Assembly (NCBI GenBank): GCA_026004435.1
Contig: BPJD01000001.1
Coordinates: forward strand, 124,001 to 188,000
Origin: Patescibacteria group bacterium
GTDB taxonomy: Bacteria > Patescibacteriota > Microgenomatia > UBA1406 > GWC2-37-13
Direction of reading: 5' to 3'
DNA: 64,000 nucleotides
The position numbers and the translations under genes are program-made. Positions 10,401 to 19,271 of the stretch are shown here, one piece after another. Under the pieces are notes generated by a model, which ran no database searches, had not been told where the DNA came from, and saw only the letters and a list, made by a program, of their open reading frames with translations. Each line of letters opens with the position of its first letter. Positions within the stretch are counted from its first letter, which is position 1.

Positions 10401-10771
10401 CAATTTCTGGAGTGTTTTATGTTTTTGGTTTAACCAACACAGCTTTGTCGTTTCCATCTCTAATTGGTATTTTAGCCCTTTTTGGTATTGTTGTAACTAA
10501 TGCAATTGTTGTTTTAGATAAAATTAATCTGAATTTAAGACAAGGATTTAGTTTTAAAGAAGCTATTATTAATGGATCAACCAGCAGGCTGGAGCCAGTA
10601 TTGCTGACTTCTCTTACAACAATCTTTGGCTTGCTGCCGATAACTATATCAGATCCTTTATGGCGTGGCTTGGGAGGCGCTATTATTGCAGGATTGCTCT
10701 TTTCTGGAATTATTAAGCTTTTTTTTGTGCCTTTGGCTTATTACTTTATCTATAAAAAAAGTAGAGATTAA
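7463..10771 (+). CDS. RND-family efflux transporter (HAE1/AcrB-like)
   Basis: This 1102-residue protein has the RND layout: a first helix, a large periplasmic-type loop, helices 2-6, a second large loop, and helices 8-12. The proton-relay Asp pair is present in helix 4 (LLTLGLLIDDTIVVVTAM), and the matching helix 10 reads LFGIVVTNAIVVLDKIN. The docking-domain style motif GASASEVETLVTDPLE is clear near residue 70. It probably exports lipophilic substrates using the proton gradient. An extra hydrophobic stretch (about 510-560) enlarges the mid region. No TolC-like outer-membrane channel is encoded nearby. Confidence 0.9.
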   Translation: MEINSYLKKLKFNPDLENRVYAKYLKNFRITILIILSILIFGLVNIFNIPRRLNPEVDLPIVTISTFYPGASASEVETLVTDPLEKAVKGLANIDTLLSNSSEGRSIITIQFTSKVESKTAEDEVSSAVAKVTDLPEGASQPLVQSIDFENEPIWIFAIYSNNFASLQNLAEELKIKLEDQPYIDSVILSGVGENIVTIKLSPEKIEENKINLVLLQSLLKEQLNSFPVGKVQGGRYEYSLSLAKSAIDLNDLRNLAVRTGSGQVITLSDIAEIYIQDSNFNSAYYADPSTKPSPAVQFQVFRNKNYDIDYVDKQSKNLVLEFLKPYNNTYKISNIENSAELIEEQFSELFRESLSTVALVFTVLLIFLGIKQALIAVLTIPLTFLSAIGLINIFGLSLNFLTLFAFLLTLGLLIDDTIVVVTAMTRYFNTGKFTPYQTGVLVWRDFFIPLWSTTATTIWSFVPLLLATGIIGEFIKPIPIVVTLTMLSSTSIAVLVTLPLMIVVFNYKQIPYRVIVLLKIIGLLAVLFLFYFVFTINRFWALAYLLFVIQLYFVFVNRLDLKNKKNFVYFNKITSVIKYLINKFSTGIVNIEGVSLRYRQLLVNILDNEKYGRQILAFLFIFSVISYLLLPFGLLKTEFFPKTDSNIIYVSLTFPAGYKTDQMLSLSLQIAEDIRQISDIKSLSIDPQIGLNERLNRTSSLNSVLFTINIGSENQRKRQSFEISEEIRNKLSKYSSQVEYVVQELSGGPPAGADIQISILGEDYKVINQIANQALTFLKNDPDITLAETSYKVGNGQLVFEPDYNVMSEYGLTKQDIYAILSLYFQGVKLIESVLQNQDEYEFRLFLKDEPDLTTLSELKINTSAGSFTLGSLGKFIYQENPINLEHEDSKRKVTVFAYVKKGVSSVEKNTQLITYLNKLELPSGYSIKTGGVNQENQRSVQSILQAMLAAFILILATMILVFNSFRQAFLVIVNIPLSISGVFYVFGLTNTALSFPSLIGILALFGIVVTNAIVVLDKINLNLRQGFSFKEAIINGSTSRLEPVLLTSLTTIFGLLPITISDPLWRGLGGAIIAGLLFSGIIKLFFVPLAYYFIYKKSRD

Positions 10772-10814
10772 AGCCTTTACCTTAAGTTGTTGTTAATGTC
10801 GTAAATTTTTTTTA

Positions 10815-11018
10815 TTACTCTTTTACTCTATGAATCCACATATAAACTACTTCCTCTGCATTAATCCAGTAGGTTTCTGATCCTGCATCTAACTCAATTA
10901 ATCTGCTGTCATTGTGAAATTTTGTATTATGCAGATGAAGTTCAAATGTTTGTCCATCTGATACCTTTATCATAAGTTCTCCTGCTTTTTCAAGAGCACT
11001 TTTTATTTTATCGTACAT
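10815..11018 (-). CDS. Small conserved-type hypothetical protein (67 aa)
   Basis: This is a short, well-formed frame with a charged N-terminal helix (MYDKIKSALEKAGELMIKV). A beta-rich part follows (GQTFELHLHNTKFHNDSR, SETYWINAEEVVYMWIHR) and could be a small barrel. No family is recognised. It is convergent with the RND gene and may have its own promoter in the AT-rich 11019-11069 stretch. Confidence 0.5.
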   Translation of the reverse strand: MYDKIKSALEKAGELMIKVSDGQTFELHLHNTKFHNDSRLIELDAGSETYWINAEEVVYMWIHRVKE

Positions 11019-11069
11019 AGTTATTCTTAAAACTTATAAAGTTATAATTAATATACTATAATTTAAGTT

Positions 11070-11939
11070 TTAATTGCAATATAAATCATCTAATGTTTTT
11101 ATTCCTATAATTTCATTTGCCTCATTAAGTATTATTAGCCATCTTTTTGCATTAACTGAAATTTTCTGTGGATTATTTTCAATTATTGGAACTATTGTGA
11201 TTGTTGTTGCTTTTGTGGGAAAGTCTTCTGGAATTTGCAGCTCTTTTGTCTTAATGCCTGGTATTCTATGAAATTTTATACGGTGAAAAGTTGTTTCTCC
11301 ATTACTTGATTTTTCATTAATTATAACTTCATTTTCAGGAAATATTGGCAGTATTATTTGATCTTCTGGTGCTTTGTACTCAACTGATACTGTTATTATT
11401 GTATGGTCGATTAGTCTTCCTCTATTGTTAAACCAGAATCCCTCTGAGTTTGTTTTGCAGTTAAGATTTTTTAGTAACTCGGTTAATTCGGGTTTGTTGT
11501 AATAATCCATTTTTCAGTCCAGATTTTTTTCCACCTGTATATTCTATATATGGAAATACTTCTATATTACTTAGATCTTGTTTGCCGGCTGTCATTAGTC
11601 CTTGTTTAACTTCATCTATACTTTGTAAATAACAACAATTCTTTTTTTGAGGTATACTAATTGTTACTTCTTGTTCCTGAAGAGTTTGAACTATTTTTTT
11701 TTGTTATTATTCTCGCTTATTTTACTTTCATTGATGATTGAATTCGTGTCGTTTTTTTGAGGTACTGATTTGTTTGATCTGAATCCTTTATTTATTGTAA
11801 TAACCGTTAAAATGAATCCTGCTAGTAATGTTAAAAAAGCCCTTCTTGAAATTTTTTACTCTTGTTTTTCTTCATCATTTTTAAGTTGTTGAAACTCTTC
11901 TTCTCCAAAGCTCCATTCAAATCCAGTTTGTTTTCTCAT
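11070..11939 (-). pseudogene. Frame-broken anchored protein gene after aroC
   Basis: An ATG at 11939, 7 nt past the aroC stop, opens MRKQTGFEWSFGEEEF, which soon stops. A membrane helix (AFLTLLAGFILTVITI) continues in another frame, then a segment with PQKKNCCYLQSIDEVKQG in a third frame. The last 146 residues (11070-11510, MDYYNKPELTELL...) are intact in a fourth. Together they look like one signal-anchored protein cut by at least three frameshifts, two of them near A-runs. Either real decay or homopolymer sequencing error would explain this. Function is unknown. Confidence 0.6.
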
Positions 11940-11946
11940 AAATATA

Positions 11947-13032
11947 TTAACTTAATGTTTTTTGCCTAAGAAGGTGATCCATAATTACTAATGCGCTCAT
12001 TGCTTCAACAATTGGAACTGCTCTTGGCAGTACACAAGGATCGTGTCTTCCTGCAGCCTTTAAGGTTACTATTTGTTTTTGTCTGTTTACTGTTTGCTGG
12101 GGTTTTCTTATAGTTGAGACTGGTTTGAAAGCAACTCTAAAGTAGATTGTCTCTCCGTTTGATATGCCTCCTTGTATTCCTCCGGAGTAATTGCTTAAAG
12201 TTTTTACCTTGCCTGAGTTGTCTATAGTAAAAGGATCGTTGTGCTCAGATCCTTTCATCATTGTTCCTGAAAAACCAGAGCCTATTTCAAATCCTTTGAC
12301 TGCAGGTATTGAGACCATTGCTTTGGCTAAATCAGCGTGGAGTTTGTCAAATACAGGTTCTCCTAATCCTGCAGGAACATTTTTTATAACACCAGTGATA
12401 ATACCTCCGATGGAGTCGCCCTCATCTCTTATTTTTTCAATTAGCTTAATCATTTTTAATGCTGTTTGCTGGTCAGGGCATCTTACAATATTTGACTCTA
12501 TATCTTCTGATTTTAAGTTGTTTAAGTCTATGTTTTCAGCCTTAATATTACCTACTGCCTGGACAAAAGCTAAAAACTCAATATTGTGTTTTGTTTTTAA
12601 GTATTTTTTTGCTACTGCTCCTGCTGCAACTCTGCCTAATGTCTCTCTGGCGCTGGCTCTGCCTGATCCTCTCCAGTCTCTAAAACTGTACTTTTGTTCA
12701 TAAGTGTAATCTGCGTGTGATGGCCTGTATAAGTTTTTAAGTTCCTCATAGTCCTGTGGTCTGGCATCTTTGTTGTAAGCTAAAAGCAGTATTGGCGTTC
12801 CTGTTGTTTTGCCTTCAAATACTCCAGATAGTATATGAATCTCATCCTCTTCTTTTCTTTGAGTAGTAATCTCCGACTGACCGGGTTTTCTTCTGTCAAG
12901 TTCTTTTTGTATTTCTTCTTTGCTGATCTCAATTCCTGGTGGACAACCGTCTATTACTACTCCAACACATCCTCCGTGGGATTCTCCAAAGGTTGTTATT
13001 CTAAATATTTGGCCAAATGTATTTCCTGCCAT
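11947..13032 (-). CDS. aroC: Chorismate synthase
   Basis: This 361-residue enzyme makes chorismate from 5-enolpyruvylshikimate-3-phosphate using reduced FMN. All signatures are visible: [19 protein letters not shown] at the N-terminus, [18 protein letters not shown] near residue 123, and the C-terminal [17 protein letters not shown]. Length is normal. It is the last intact gene of the aro operon, 2 nt after aroD. Confidence 0.97.
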   Translation of the reverse strand: MAGNTFGQIFRITTFGESHGGCVGVVIDGCPPGIEISKEEIQKELDRRKPGQSEITTQRKEEDEIHILSGVFEGKTTGTPILLLAYNKDARPQDYEELKNLYRPSHADYTYEQKYSFRDWRGSGRASARETLGRVAAGAVAKKYLKTKHNIEFLAFVQAVGNIKAENIDLNNLKSEDIESNIVRCPDQQTALKMIKLIEKIRDEGDSIGGIITGVIKNVPAGLGEPVFDKLHADLAKAMVSIPAVKGFEIGSGFSGTMMKGSEHNDPFTIDNSGKVKTLSNYSGGIQGGISNGETIYFRVAFKPVSTIRKPQQTVNRQKQIVTLKAAGRHDPCVLPRAVPIVEAMSALVIMDHLLRQKTLS

Positions 13033-13034
13033 CC

Positions 13035-13712
13035 TTAAATTATATCAGAAAGAAGTTGTTTAATTTTTATCATTGTATCAATATTTATTTGACCTGGAGC
13101 TGAAGAGTTGAAGTTGTTGCTTGAGAATGTTAAGTAACAGTTGGTAAAAAATGCCGAGACTCTTGTAAGCTTTCCTTTTTCCCCCATTCCTATAATGATT
13201 TTCGGGTAGTTAATGTTAATTTGCAGCTTTAAAACTGAGTTGACATCATTGTTGTTGTTAGTCATTACAGCTATTTTAATTATCTTGGGTTTTTCTTTTT
13301 TCATTTTTGTGGCTAGATTGATTAAGTAGTTAAAACTATTTGTTTTGCTAAAGTTGTGCCATGAGAGTATAAGTTTGGTTTTATCAATAATTCGTTTTTG
13401 CTCTGTATTTAATCGTATATAATTTCGGTATTCCAAGTCAATAAGATCATAGTTTAGATCTTGTGCAGTTTTGATTAGCCTGAGTTTTTCTTCTAAGCTG
13501 TAGTTGTTTATTCCACCTTCTTTTTTATCTCTGATTGTAAGTATAACTGGTTTTGCTACTGTTTTCTTAAATTTTGCTAAAAATTGTTTGTTAAGTGTTT
13601 TTAAATAATCTGCTCTTAACTCTAATATCTCTGCAGTTTCTTCAAGATCTTTTGCTTGTTTGAGGCAGTCTCTGTTATTGTTGGCAGTTATTGATGTAGC
13701 AATAAGTGTCAT
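13035..13712 (-). CDS. aroD: 3-dehydroquinate dehydratase, type I
   Basis: This 225-residue class I dehydroquinase removes water from 3-dehydroquinate through a Lys Schiff base. Conserved features are ELRAD near residue 31, the catalytic His in LILSWHNF (near 115), the Schiff-base Lys in KIIKIAVM (near 143), and the late loop [11 protein letters not shown] with SAPGQI. It overlaps aroE by 4 nt. Confidence 0.95.
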   Translation of the reverse strand: MTLIATSITANNNRDCLKQAKDLEETAEILELRADYLKTLNKQFLAKFKKTVAKPVILTIRDKKEGGINNYSLEEKLRLIKTAQDLNYDLIDLEYRNYIRLNTEQKRIIDKTKLILSWHNFSKTNSFNYLINLATKMKKEKPKIIKIAVMTNNNNDVNSVLKLQININYPKIIIGMGEKGKLTRVSAFFTNCYLTFSSNNFNSSAPGQINIDTMIKIKQLLSDII

Positions 13713-14539
13713 TTGATTTTAAGTAATTTGTATAGCTGAGTCCTTAAAAAATCTTCGTCTGGAGTCTGGTTTGTGTAGATCTTAAACTGAAGTATAGCTT
13801 GATAAAGCAGCATCTCAAATCCATAAATTATTTTTGCCTCTGCTTTCTTGGCATTTTTTAAAAGTTGAGTTTCATACGGTGTGTAGACAATATCAAAGAT
13901 GATTTGATCTTTTGCTATATCTTTAGGGGTTAATAAAGAGTCTTTTATATTAGGATACATTCCAACTGGTGTTGCATTAATTACAATGTCATAGGATTTT
14001 AATAGATGTTTTTCATTAATTGATTTATACTCAGCTTTGAAATCAGAGGCTAGTTGCTTTGCTTTTTCTAAGGTTCTGTTAAATACTGTTATCTTTATTT
14101 TGTTTTTGGCAAGAGCGTAACAAACTGCTCTGGCAGCTCCTCCTGCTCCCAGTACAGCTGCTGTTTTATCTTTTAGAGTAATTCTTTTCTTTAAAGGAGC
14201 TTCAATACCATACCAATCAGTATTATAACCTATCAGTTTGCCATTTTTATTAAGAATTGTATTTACTGCTCCTATTTGCTTTGCAGTTTTATCTATTTTA
14301 TCTAAGTACTTTATTACATTAACTTTATGAGGTATTGTGCAGGTAATTCCATTAATACCCAGAGCCTTTGCTCCAGCAATTGCTTGTTTTAGCTGAGTTT
14401 TTTTTACTCTGCAGGCAAGATAGATAAAGTCTTTATCTAATTTGTGATGTTGATATGCTAAATTATGAAGCTGGGGTGAGATTGAGTGTTCTACTGGATC
14501 TCCTATAATTATGTTTATTTTAGTTTTAGCTGTTACCAT
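13709..14539 (-). CDS. aroE: Shikimate dehydrogenase (NADP+)
   Basis: This 276-residue enzyme reduces 3-dehydroshikimate to shikimate. The substrate domain has GDPVEHSISPQLHN and the catalytic Lys in TIPHKVNVIKYLD. The NADP-binding loop is LGAGGAARAVCYAL with FNRT after the second strand. The closing YGFEMLLYQAI is typical. It overlaps aroK by 14 nt and aroD by 4 nt, consistent with translational coupling. Confidence 0.96.
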   Translation of the reverse strand: MVTAKTKINIIIGDPVEHSISPQLHNLAYQHHKLDKDFIYLACRVKKTQLKQAIAGAKALGINGITCTIPHKVNVIKYLDKIDKTAKQIGAVNTILNKNGKLIGYNTDWYGIEAPLKKRITLKDKTAAVLGAGGAARAVCYALAKNKIKITVFNRTLEKAKQLASDFKAEYKSINEKHLLKSYDIVINATPVGMYPNIKDSLLTPKDIAKDQIIFDIVYTPYETQLLKNAKKAEAKIIYGFEMLLYQAILQFKIYTNQTPDEDFLRTQLYKLLKIK

Positions 14540-15047
14540 ATTTTCTATAAATTTTTATTATTTCATTTGTTATCTGGTTAGGTGTTTTGTTATCTGTTGT
14601 TATTTGATAATCAGAGTAATATTCATAAAGAGGAGTCCGCAGTTTAAACAATTGTTTTGCTGTCTTAATGTCTTTAAACAATGGTCTGCTGGTGTCTTTG
14701 ATTAATCTTGTTTTGATGGTGTTAAACTTTGTTTTTAAATAAAAGATTAAGCTGTTTTGTTTTAGATAATCAATAATAATTTTATTCATTACAACGCCTC
14801 CTCCTGTTGAGATAACTTTGTTTTTTAAGTCTTTAATTGACTTGGCTGTTTTAATCTCCAGTTCTCTAAAGTATAACTCTCCTTTTTTTGTGAAGATCTC
14901 GTTTATATCATTGTAGCTTGTTTTATCTAACACTAATTGATCCATCTCAATAATCTTTTTGTTTAGTCTTTTTGACAATAGTTTTGCTATGGTTGTTTTT
15001 CCTGATCCCATAAATCCTATTAGGCTAATGCTGTTTTTGCTGTTCAT
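14526..15047 (-). CDS. aroK: Shikimate kinase
   Basis: This 173-residue P-loop kinase phosphorylates shikimate at O3. Walker A is LIGFMGSGKTTIAKLL (residues 9-24), the shikimate-binding Asp and Arg lie in EMDQL and YFRELEIK, and the GGG motif is VISTGGGVV. The lid Arg is in KDTSRPLF. The ATG overlaps the aroA stop by 4 nt. Confidence 0.95.
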   Translation of the reverse strand: MNSKNSISLIGFMGSGKTTIAKLLSKRLNKKIIEMDQLVLDKTSYNDINEIFTKKGELYFRELEIKTAKSIKDLKNKVISTGGGVVMNKIIIDYLKQNSLIFYLKTKFNTIKTRLIKDTSRPLFKDIKTAKQLFKLRTPLYEYYSDYQITTDNKTPNQITNEIIKIYRKYGNS

Positions 15048-16444
15048 TTTGTAAAATCAACTTTAACTCCAATCTCAGTTAGTATCTGCCAAAACTCAGG
15101 AAAAGATTTGGCTACAACTTCAGGGTTGTTTATGGTCATTGGAATTCTTGCACCTGCTACTGCAAAAGCCATAGCCATTCTGTGATCATCATAAGTATTT
15201 ATCTCTGCTGATTTGGGGTTTGCGTCTGACTCAATTATGATAAAGTCTTCTCCTGTAAAGACATCTACCTGCATTTTTTTTAATTCAGTTTCTGTTGCTG
15301 TTAATCTGTCTGATTCCTTATGCTTTAGTGTAGAGAGTCCTGTAATTTCTGTTCTGCCTTTGGTAAAACAAGCTGTAACTGCAAGTGTTTGAGCTGTATC
15401 AGGCATAGCTTCCATATCAATAGTCAGTGGTTTTAGAATTTCTGTGCCAATTACTTCAATTATATTATCTTTACTCTTTTTATTTACTTTACAACCCATT
15501 TGTGCAAGTAAATCAGCATATCTGCTGTCAGATTGAATAGAGTCTATTGGTAAGTTTTTGACACCTATTTTAGATTTAGTTATTGCAGCTATTGACCATA
15601 AATAACTGCTGCTTGAAGCATCTGCTTCTATAAAGTAGTTTTTTGCAGTATATCTGCTGGAGTTTATCTTAAAAATTTTTGTTACTTCGTTTTTCATTAT
15701 TTCTTCAAGTTCTTTTTTAAAGTTGCTGCTGCAGCTGCAGCTTTGGCAGTTACAGCCTGTGTTACAAGTTATACTTGGATCAAACACAGTTTGTTTTTCA
15801 ACTTTTACTGAAAAGCTTTCCATAACAGCTAAGGTTATATCAGCGTATGGCTCAGACACCAGTTTGTCTTTAACTTTTATGTTTAGTTGTTTAAAGAACG
15901 GAGAGATAATAAGCAAAGCTGTTATAAACTGGCTTGAGATACTGCCTAGTACTTCAACCTCTTGTCTGGTAAAATCAAGGGTCTTTATAACCTTAAAAGG
16001 CAGTGAGTATGGTTTTTGCAAAAACTTAAATTTTGCTCCTAAGTTTTCCAGCGCCTGAAACAATGGCTTCATTGGTCTTTGTCGCATTCTTTCTGATCCG
16101 TCAAGAATTAGGTTTGGACAAAAAGCTGATCCATAGGCTGTTAAAAATCTAGCTGCTGTGCCTGCAGGACCAACATTATGCTCTATTTTCTTTTTTGTTG
16201 GCAGTTCATTTACAATGTCGTAAATCGTAAGATTGTTGCCTGACATTGTTATCTTTGCTCCTAATTTTTTTAGAAACTCTATTATAGTTTTGCTGTCATC
16301 AGATGTTGAGTAGTTTTTTAATACTGATCTGCCTCTGGCTAAACTTGCAATAAGCAGTGCTCTGTTAGTTATGCTTTTGGATCCAGCCAGTTCAATAATT
16401 TTTTCAACAGGTTGTTGTAATGGTTGTATTATTGCTTTTTGCAT
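15044..16444 (-). CDS. aroA: EPSP synthase with a Cys-rich insertion
   Basis: This 466-residue enolpyruvyl transferase has the family motifs SKSITNRALLIASL, VGPAGTAARFLTA, DGSERMRQRPMKPL, LGSISSQFITALL, HKESDRL and YDDHRMAMAFAVAG. It is somewhat longer than the usual 430 or so residues. The extra length is a segment near 222-250 holding five cysteines (227, 231, 233, 236, 238: C-x3-C-x-C-x2-C-x-C), not known in the family and metal-site-like. It overlaps aroB by 16 nt. Core function is secure; the role of the insert is not known. Confidence 0.95.
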   Translation of the reverse strand: MQKAIIQPLQQPVEKIIELAGSKSITNRALLIASLARGRSVLKNYSTSDDSKTIIEFLKKLGAKITMSGNNLTIYDIVNELPTKKKIEHNVGPAGTAARFLTAYGSAFCPNLILDGSERMRQRPMKPLFQALENLGAKFKFLQKPYSLPFKVIKTLDFTRQEVEVLGSISSQFITALLIISPFFKQLNIKVKDKLVSEPYADITLAVMESFSVKVEKQTVFDPSITCNTGCNCQSCSCSSNFKKELEEIMKNEVTKIFKINSSRYTAKNYFIEADASSSSYLWSIAAITKSKIGVKNLPIDSIQSDSRYADLLAQMGCKVNKKSKDNIIEVIGTEILKPLTIDMEAMPDTAQTLAVTACFTKGRTEITGLSTLKHKESDRLTATETELKKMQVDVFTGEDFIIIESDANPKSAEINTYDDHRMAMAFAVAGARIPMTINNPEVVAKSFPEFWQILTEIGVKVDFTK

Positions 16445-17475
16445 AAGAACTTTACTGCATCATTTATAATATCAAAGGTTGTGGTTTGTTCAGTCACAGC
16501 CTTGCCGATTTCTTTTAACAAAACCAACTTTGGTTTGCCACCTACTGATTTTTTGTCTTTAGCAATTGCTTTTTGAATAAAATCATAATCCGGCTTAAAC
16601 TCAAGTTTTGTTGGCAGATTATAATCTGCCAAAACTGTTATAATTTCGTCAAGACTCTCTGAGTTTAGATAACCAAGTTTTACAGAAATATATGTCTCAG
16701 CAATAATTCCTAAACTGACTGCATACCCGTGAAGCAGTGGTTTTTTTATTTTGTGTGAAAAAGACTCAAGACTGTGGCCAATTGTATGACCAAAGTTTAA
16801 AAGTTGTCTTAACCCGTTGGTCTCATCTTCATCGAGTTCAATAATCTCTTTTTTAATCTGGATTGATCTAAAGATAACCTGTTCTAATGTTCTGTCTTTA
16901 AGTTTTAAGTGGTTAAAGTAGTTCTTGTCCTTTATTAGGCTGTGCTTGATTATCTCTGCATAGCCTGATGAGAGCTGATCTTTAGGCAAAGTTGTTAAAA
17001 AGCTAGTATCTATGATTACTGCATTTGGTTGTTGAATACTGCCAATAATATTTTTTATATTTTTGTAATTTACGCCAGTTTTACCGCCGATACTGGCATC
17101 TACCATTGCAAGCAGTGTGGTTGGGCAGTTTATAAATCTTATTCCTCTGGCATATATGCTTTCAGCAAAACCTGCTGTGTCTGTAAATGCTCCACCCCCA
17201 ATGTTGACAACAAGACTTTTTTTCCCCAAGTTAAGTTTAAGAAAACTGTCTATTAACTTAAGAGTTGTTTTAATGTTTTTGTCTTGTTCAGTTATTGCAA
17301 GTTTTATAGTTTTATCTAGACCTAATGACTTTATTTGCAGGTTTTGATCAATTAAACAGAGTGTTTTATCTGGTTTGAGCTCAGATATAATTGTTTGCAA
17401 AGCAGGCCTTAATATATTTTTACCTATGAAAACAGGATATTTTTTTGCTTTTAAGTTAATAGAGATTGTTTTCAT
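16429..17475 (-). CDS. aroB: 3-dehydroquinate synthase
   Basis: This 348-residue NAD- and metal-dependent enzyme converts DAHP to 3-dehydroquinate. Key parts are the NAD-binding loop GGGAFTDTAGFAES, the stretch NCPTTLLAMVDASIGGKTGVN, SGYAEIIKHSLI, and the metal histidines in NFGHTIGHSLES and LLHGYAV. It is the first gene of the operon and divergent from the GT-C gene at 17555. A TAAAAT box lies about 17 nt upstream of the ATG. No DAHP synthase gene is in this window. Confidence 0.96.
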   Translation of the reverse strand: MKTISINLKAKKYPVFIGKNILRPALQTIISELKPDKTLCLIDQNLQIKSLGLDKTIKLAITEQDKNIKTTLKLIDSFLKLNLGKKSLVVNIGGGAFTDTAGFAESIYARGIRFINCPTTLLAMVDASIGGKTGVNYKNIKNIIGSIQQPNAVIIDTSFLTTLPKDQLSSGYAEIIKHSLIKDKNYFNHLKLKDRTLEQVIFRSIQIKKEIIELDEDETNGLRQLLNFGHTIGHSLESFSHKIKKPLLHGYAVSLGIIAETYISVKLGYLNSESLDEIITVLADYNLPTKLEFKPDYDFIQKAIAKDKKSVGGKPKLVLLKEIGKAVTEQTTTFDIINDAVKFLCKKQ

Positions 17476-17554
17476 TTATTTTGGTAATGGCTATTTTACA
17501 TTAGTTTTTAGTTTTCTGCAATAAGACCTATGTTGGTTTTTGTATAATTTAACA

Positions 17555-19063
17555 ATGGTGTCTTTTAGCAATGAATACCTAAAAAATGGTTTGTATGCAA
17601 TTGCTTTAGCTTTAGTGTTGTTTTTTATTGTTTATCTTCATTATAATTTAAGGTTGTCTTTCAGGTTTGGTGATGAGATTGCTCATTTTTATGCAGGGCA
17701 TCTGATGCTTAAAGGAAAAAAACTGTATACAGATATTCAGTTAAACCATCAGCCGATTCCTTACTTAATTAGCGCTGTTGTTGATATGGTTTTTCCAAGC
17801 AACACTTTATTAAGATTTATTACTTTGCAGAGGTTGGCTGTATTAGCTTATTCTTTGGGTTTTAGCCTTATACTGTTGTATATGTTTGGCAGAAGGGTTC
17901 TAGTTTTTATTTTGATTTTTGAGTTTACTAAGTTTTTTTTGCAGGGATATAAAAACCTTCAAGAAACATTTGCAGTATATGGATTGATATATTTAGTCTT
18001 TGATTTAGTTAAATTGTATCTTGAAAATCAGGACTCAAATCTGAGAAAAGTATTGTTTTCTTTTGCTGTCTTTATAGTTTTATTTTCTTTACTGCCTGCC
18101 TGGCCTGCTTTAGCAGTTTTAGTTAGCTTAAGGTTGATTAGAACAAAACCAAATAAATATCTTTTATTTTTGCCTTTTGCTTTGTTATTGGTATGTATGT
18201 CTTTTGTCATTAATTACTTTGATTGGTTTCGGGAAACAGTGTTGTATAATGTAAAGTACTTTATTCCCAACAGCGGAGAGTCAGTAAACTTGATAAAACT
18301 GTTCTTTTTGCCATTTTCTGCTTTTTTGCCGCCTTATAATTATTTAAAATTAATTCTTGGGTTGACAGTTTTGTCTTTAGTTATCTCTTTTTATTATTTA
18401 AAAAAGCACAGAATTTTACTAGTTTGTTTGATTTTTTGTTTTTATTTGTTAAACCCAAGGGTAGATGAGTTTGATTTTTTTAATTTTCATTTACTGCCTT
18501 ATTTTGGTTTTATTTTAGCCCTTGATTTTATTTTGTCAGCTTACCGAAGCTGGATTTTTTATTTAAAATATTTTTTGATTATTCTGATTATGAGTTTTGC
18601 TTTTTATAACAACTCAGATCTCTTCGCTAAAAAAAACTATGACGCTGAGTTTCATATTAATTATTATATTTCCCAAAAATATATTAATGCTGTTAATTTA
18701 GTTAAAGATGACTCTGACAAAGTATTAGTTATTCCTAATGACCCTTTAATTTACTATGGAATAACAACTCTACCTGCTGTTAGAGTGATTGAGTATTACC
18801 CTTGGGTGTATTATATACCTGAGGTTAGGGCTGAGCTTTGGCAGTTGTTGAAAAACTTACCTCCAGAAATAATAATTCTTACCTCTACTCATAATGTGGA
18901 TTTAAACAATGAAGTGGGCAGTTACTTAATTGGTCTTTTAAAAGATTATAAGCGTTTAAATACTACTAATGAAGATTATGAAATTTATTTAAGCAAAGAC
19001 AAAGCTGAGACAATACCATATGATAAAGTTAATCAGTTGCAAAATTTTGGATTTCAGTTCTAA
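17555..19063 (+). CDS. GT-C-type multi-pass membrane protein (PMT/ArnT-like)
   Basis: This 502-residue protein has about ten membrane helices. Its first extracytoplasmic loop has an acidic residue and short conserved stretches typical of GT-C glycosyltransferases (FRFGDEIAHFYAGHLMLKG; LNHQPIPYLISA). Such enzymes move sugars from polyprenyl-phosphate donors to acceptors outside the membrane. The start at 17555 is preferred because TATAAT (17543-17548) ends 6 nt before it; an upstream TTG codon at 17540 would lie inside the promoter. Acceptor and donor are unknown. Confidence 0.65.
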   Translation: MVSFSNEYLKNGLYAIALALVLFFIVYLHYNLRLSFRFGDEIAHFYAGHLMLKGKKLYTDIQLNHQPIPYLISAVVDMVFPSNTLLRFITLQRLAVLAYSLGFSLILLYMFGRRVLVFILIFEFTKFFLQGYKNLQETFAVYGLIYLVFDLVKLYLENQDSNLRKVLFSFAVFIVLFSLLPAWPALAVLVSLRLIRTKPNKYLLFLPFALLLVCMSFVINYFDWFRETVLYNVKYFIPNSGESVNLIKLFFLPFSAFLPPYNYLKLILGLTVLSLVISFYYLKKHRILLVCLIFCFYLLNPRVDEFDFFNFHLLPYFGFILALDFILSAYRSWIFYLKYFLIILIMSFAFYNNSDLFAKKNYDAEFHINYYISQKYINAVNLVKDDSDKVLVIPNDPLIYYGITTLPAVRVIEYYPWVYYIPEVRAELWQLLKNLPPEIIILTSTHNVDLNNEVGSYLIGLLKDYKRLNTTNEDYEIYLSKDKAETIPYDKVNQLQNFGFQF

Positions 19064-19094
19064 TTAGATTAGTTATAATTTAAGTTAGTTAACT

Positions 19095-19271
19095 ATGGTA
19101 GAAAAATATCGAGGAGATTTTAGTGTAAATTGGAATGACGAAGATCCAAAACCAGCAGATTCTGGTAATACTGGTAAAAGTGGATCAGAAGGTGATACTG
19201 GCAAAGGTCCGTCTGAATCTAGTGGTTCATCTTCAGACAATAATTCATCTGGAACAGAAAACAATAAGTAA
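19095..19271 (+). CDS. Small Ser/Gly/Asp-rich protein (58 aa)
   Basis: The frame opens MVEKYRGDFSVNWNDEDPKP, then a low-complexity tail of Gly, Ser, Asp and Asn, ending SSGTENNK. There is no membrane helix or signal peptide. TATAAT at 19074-19079 gives a promoter 15 nt upstream. It could be a disordered small protein; there is no family evidence. Confidence 0.45.
   Translation: MVEKYRGDFSVNWNDEDPKPADSGNTGKSGSEGDTGKGPSESSGSSSDNNSSGTENNK

Noticed and set aside
12191-12703. 170-codon plus-strand frame within aroC
   Set aside because: It is antisense to a clear chorismate synthase with all motifs; no supporting features.
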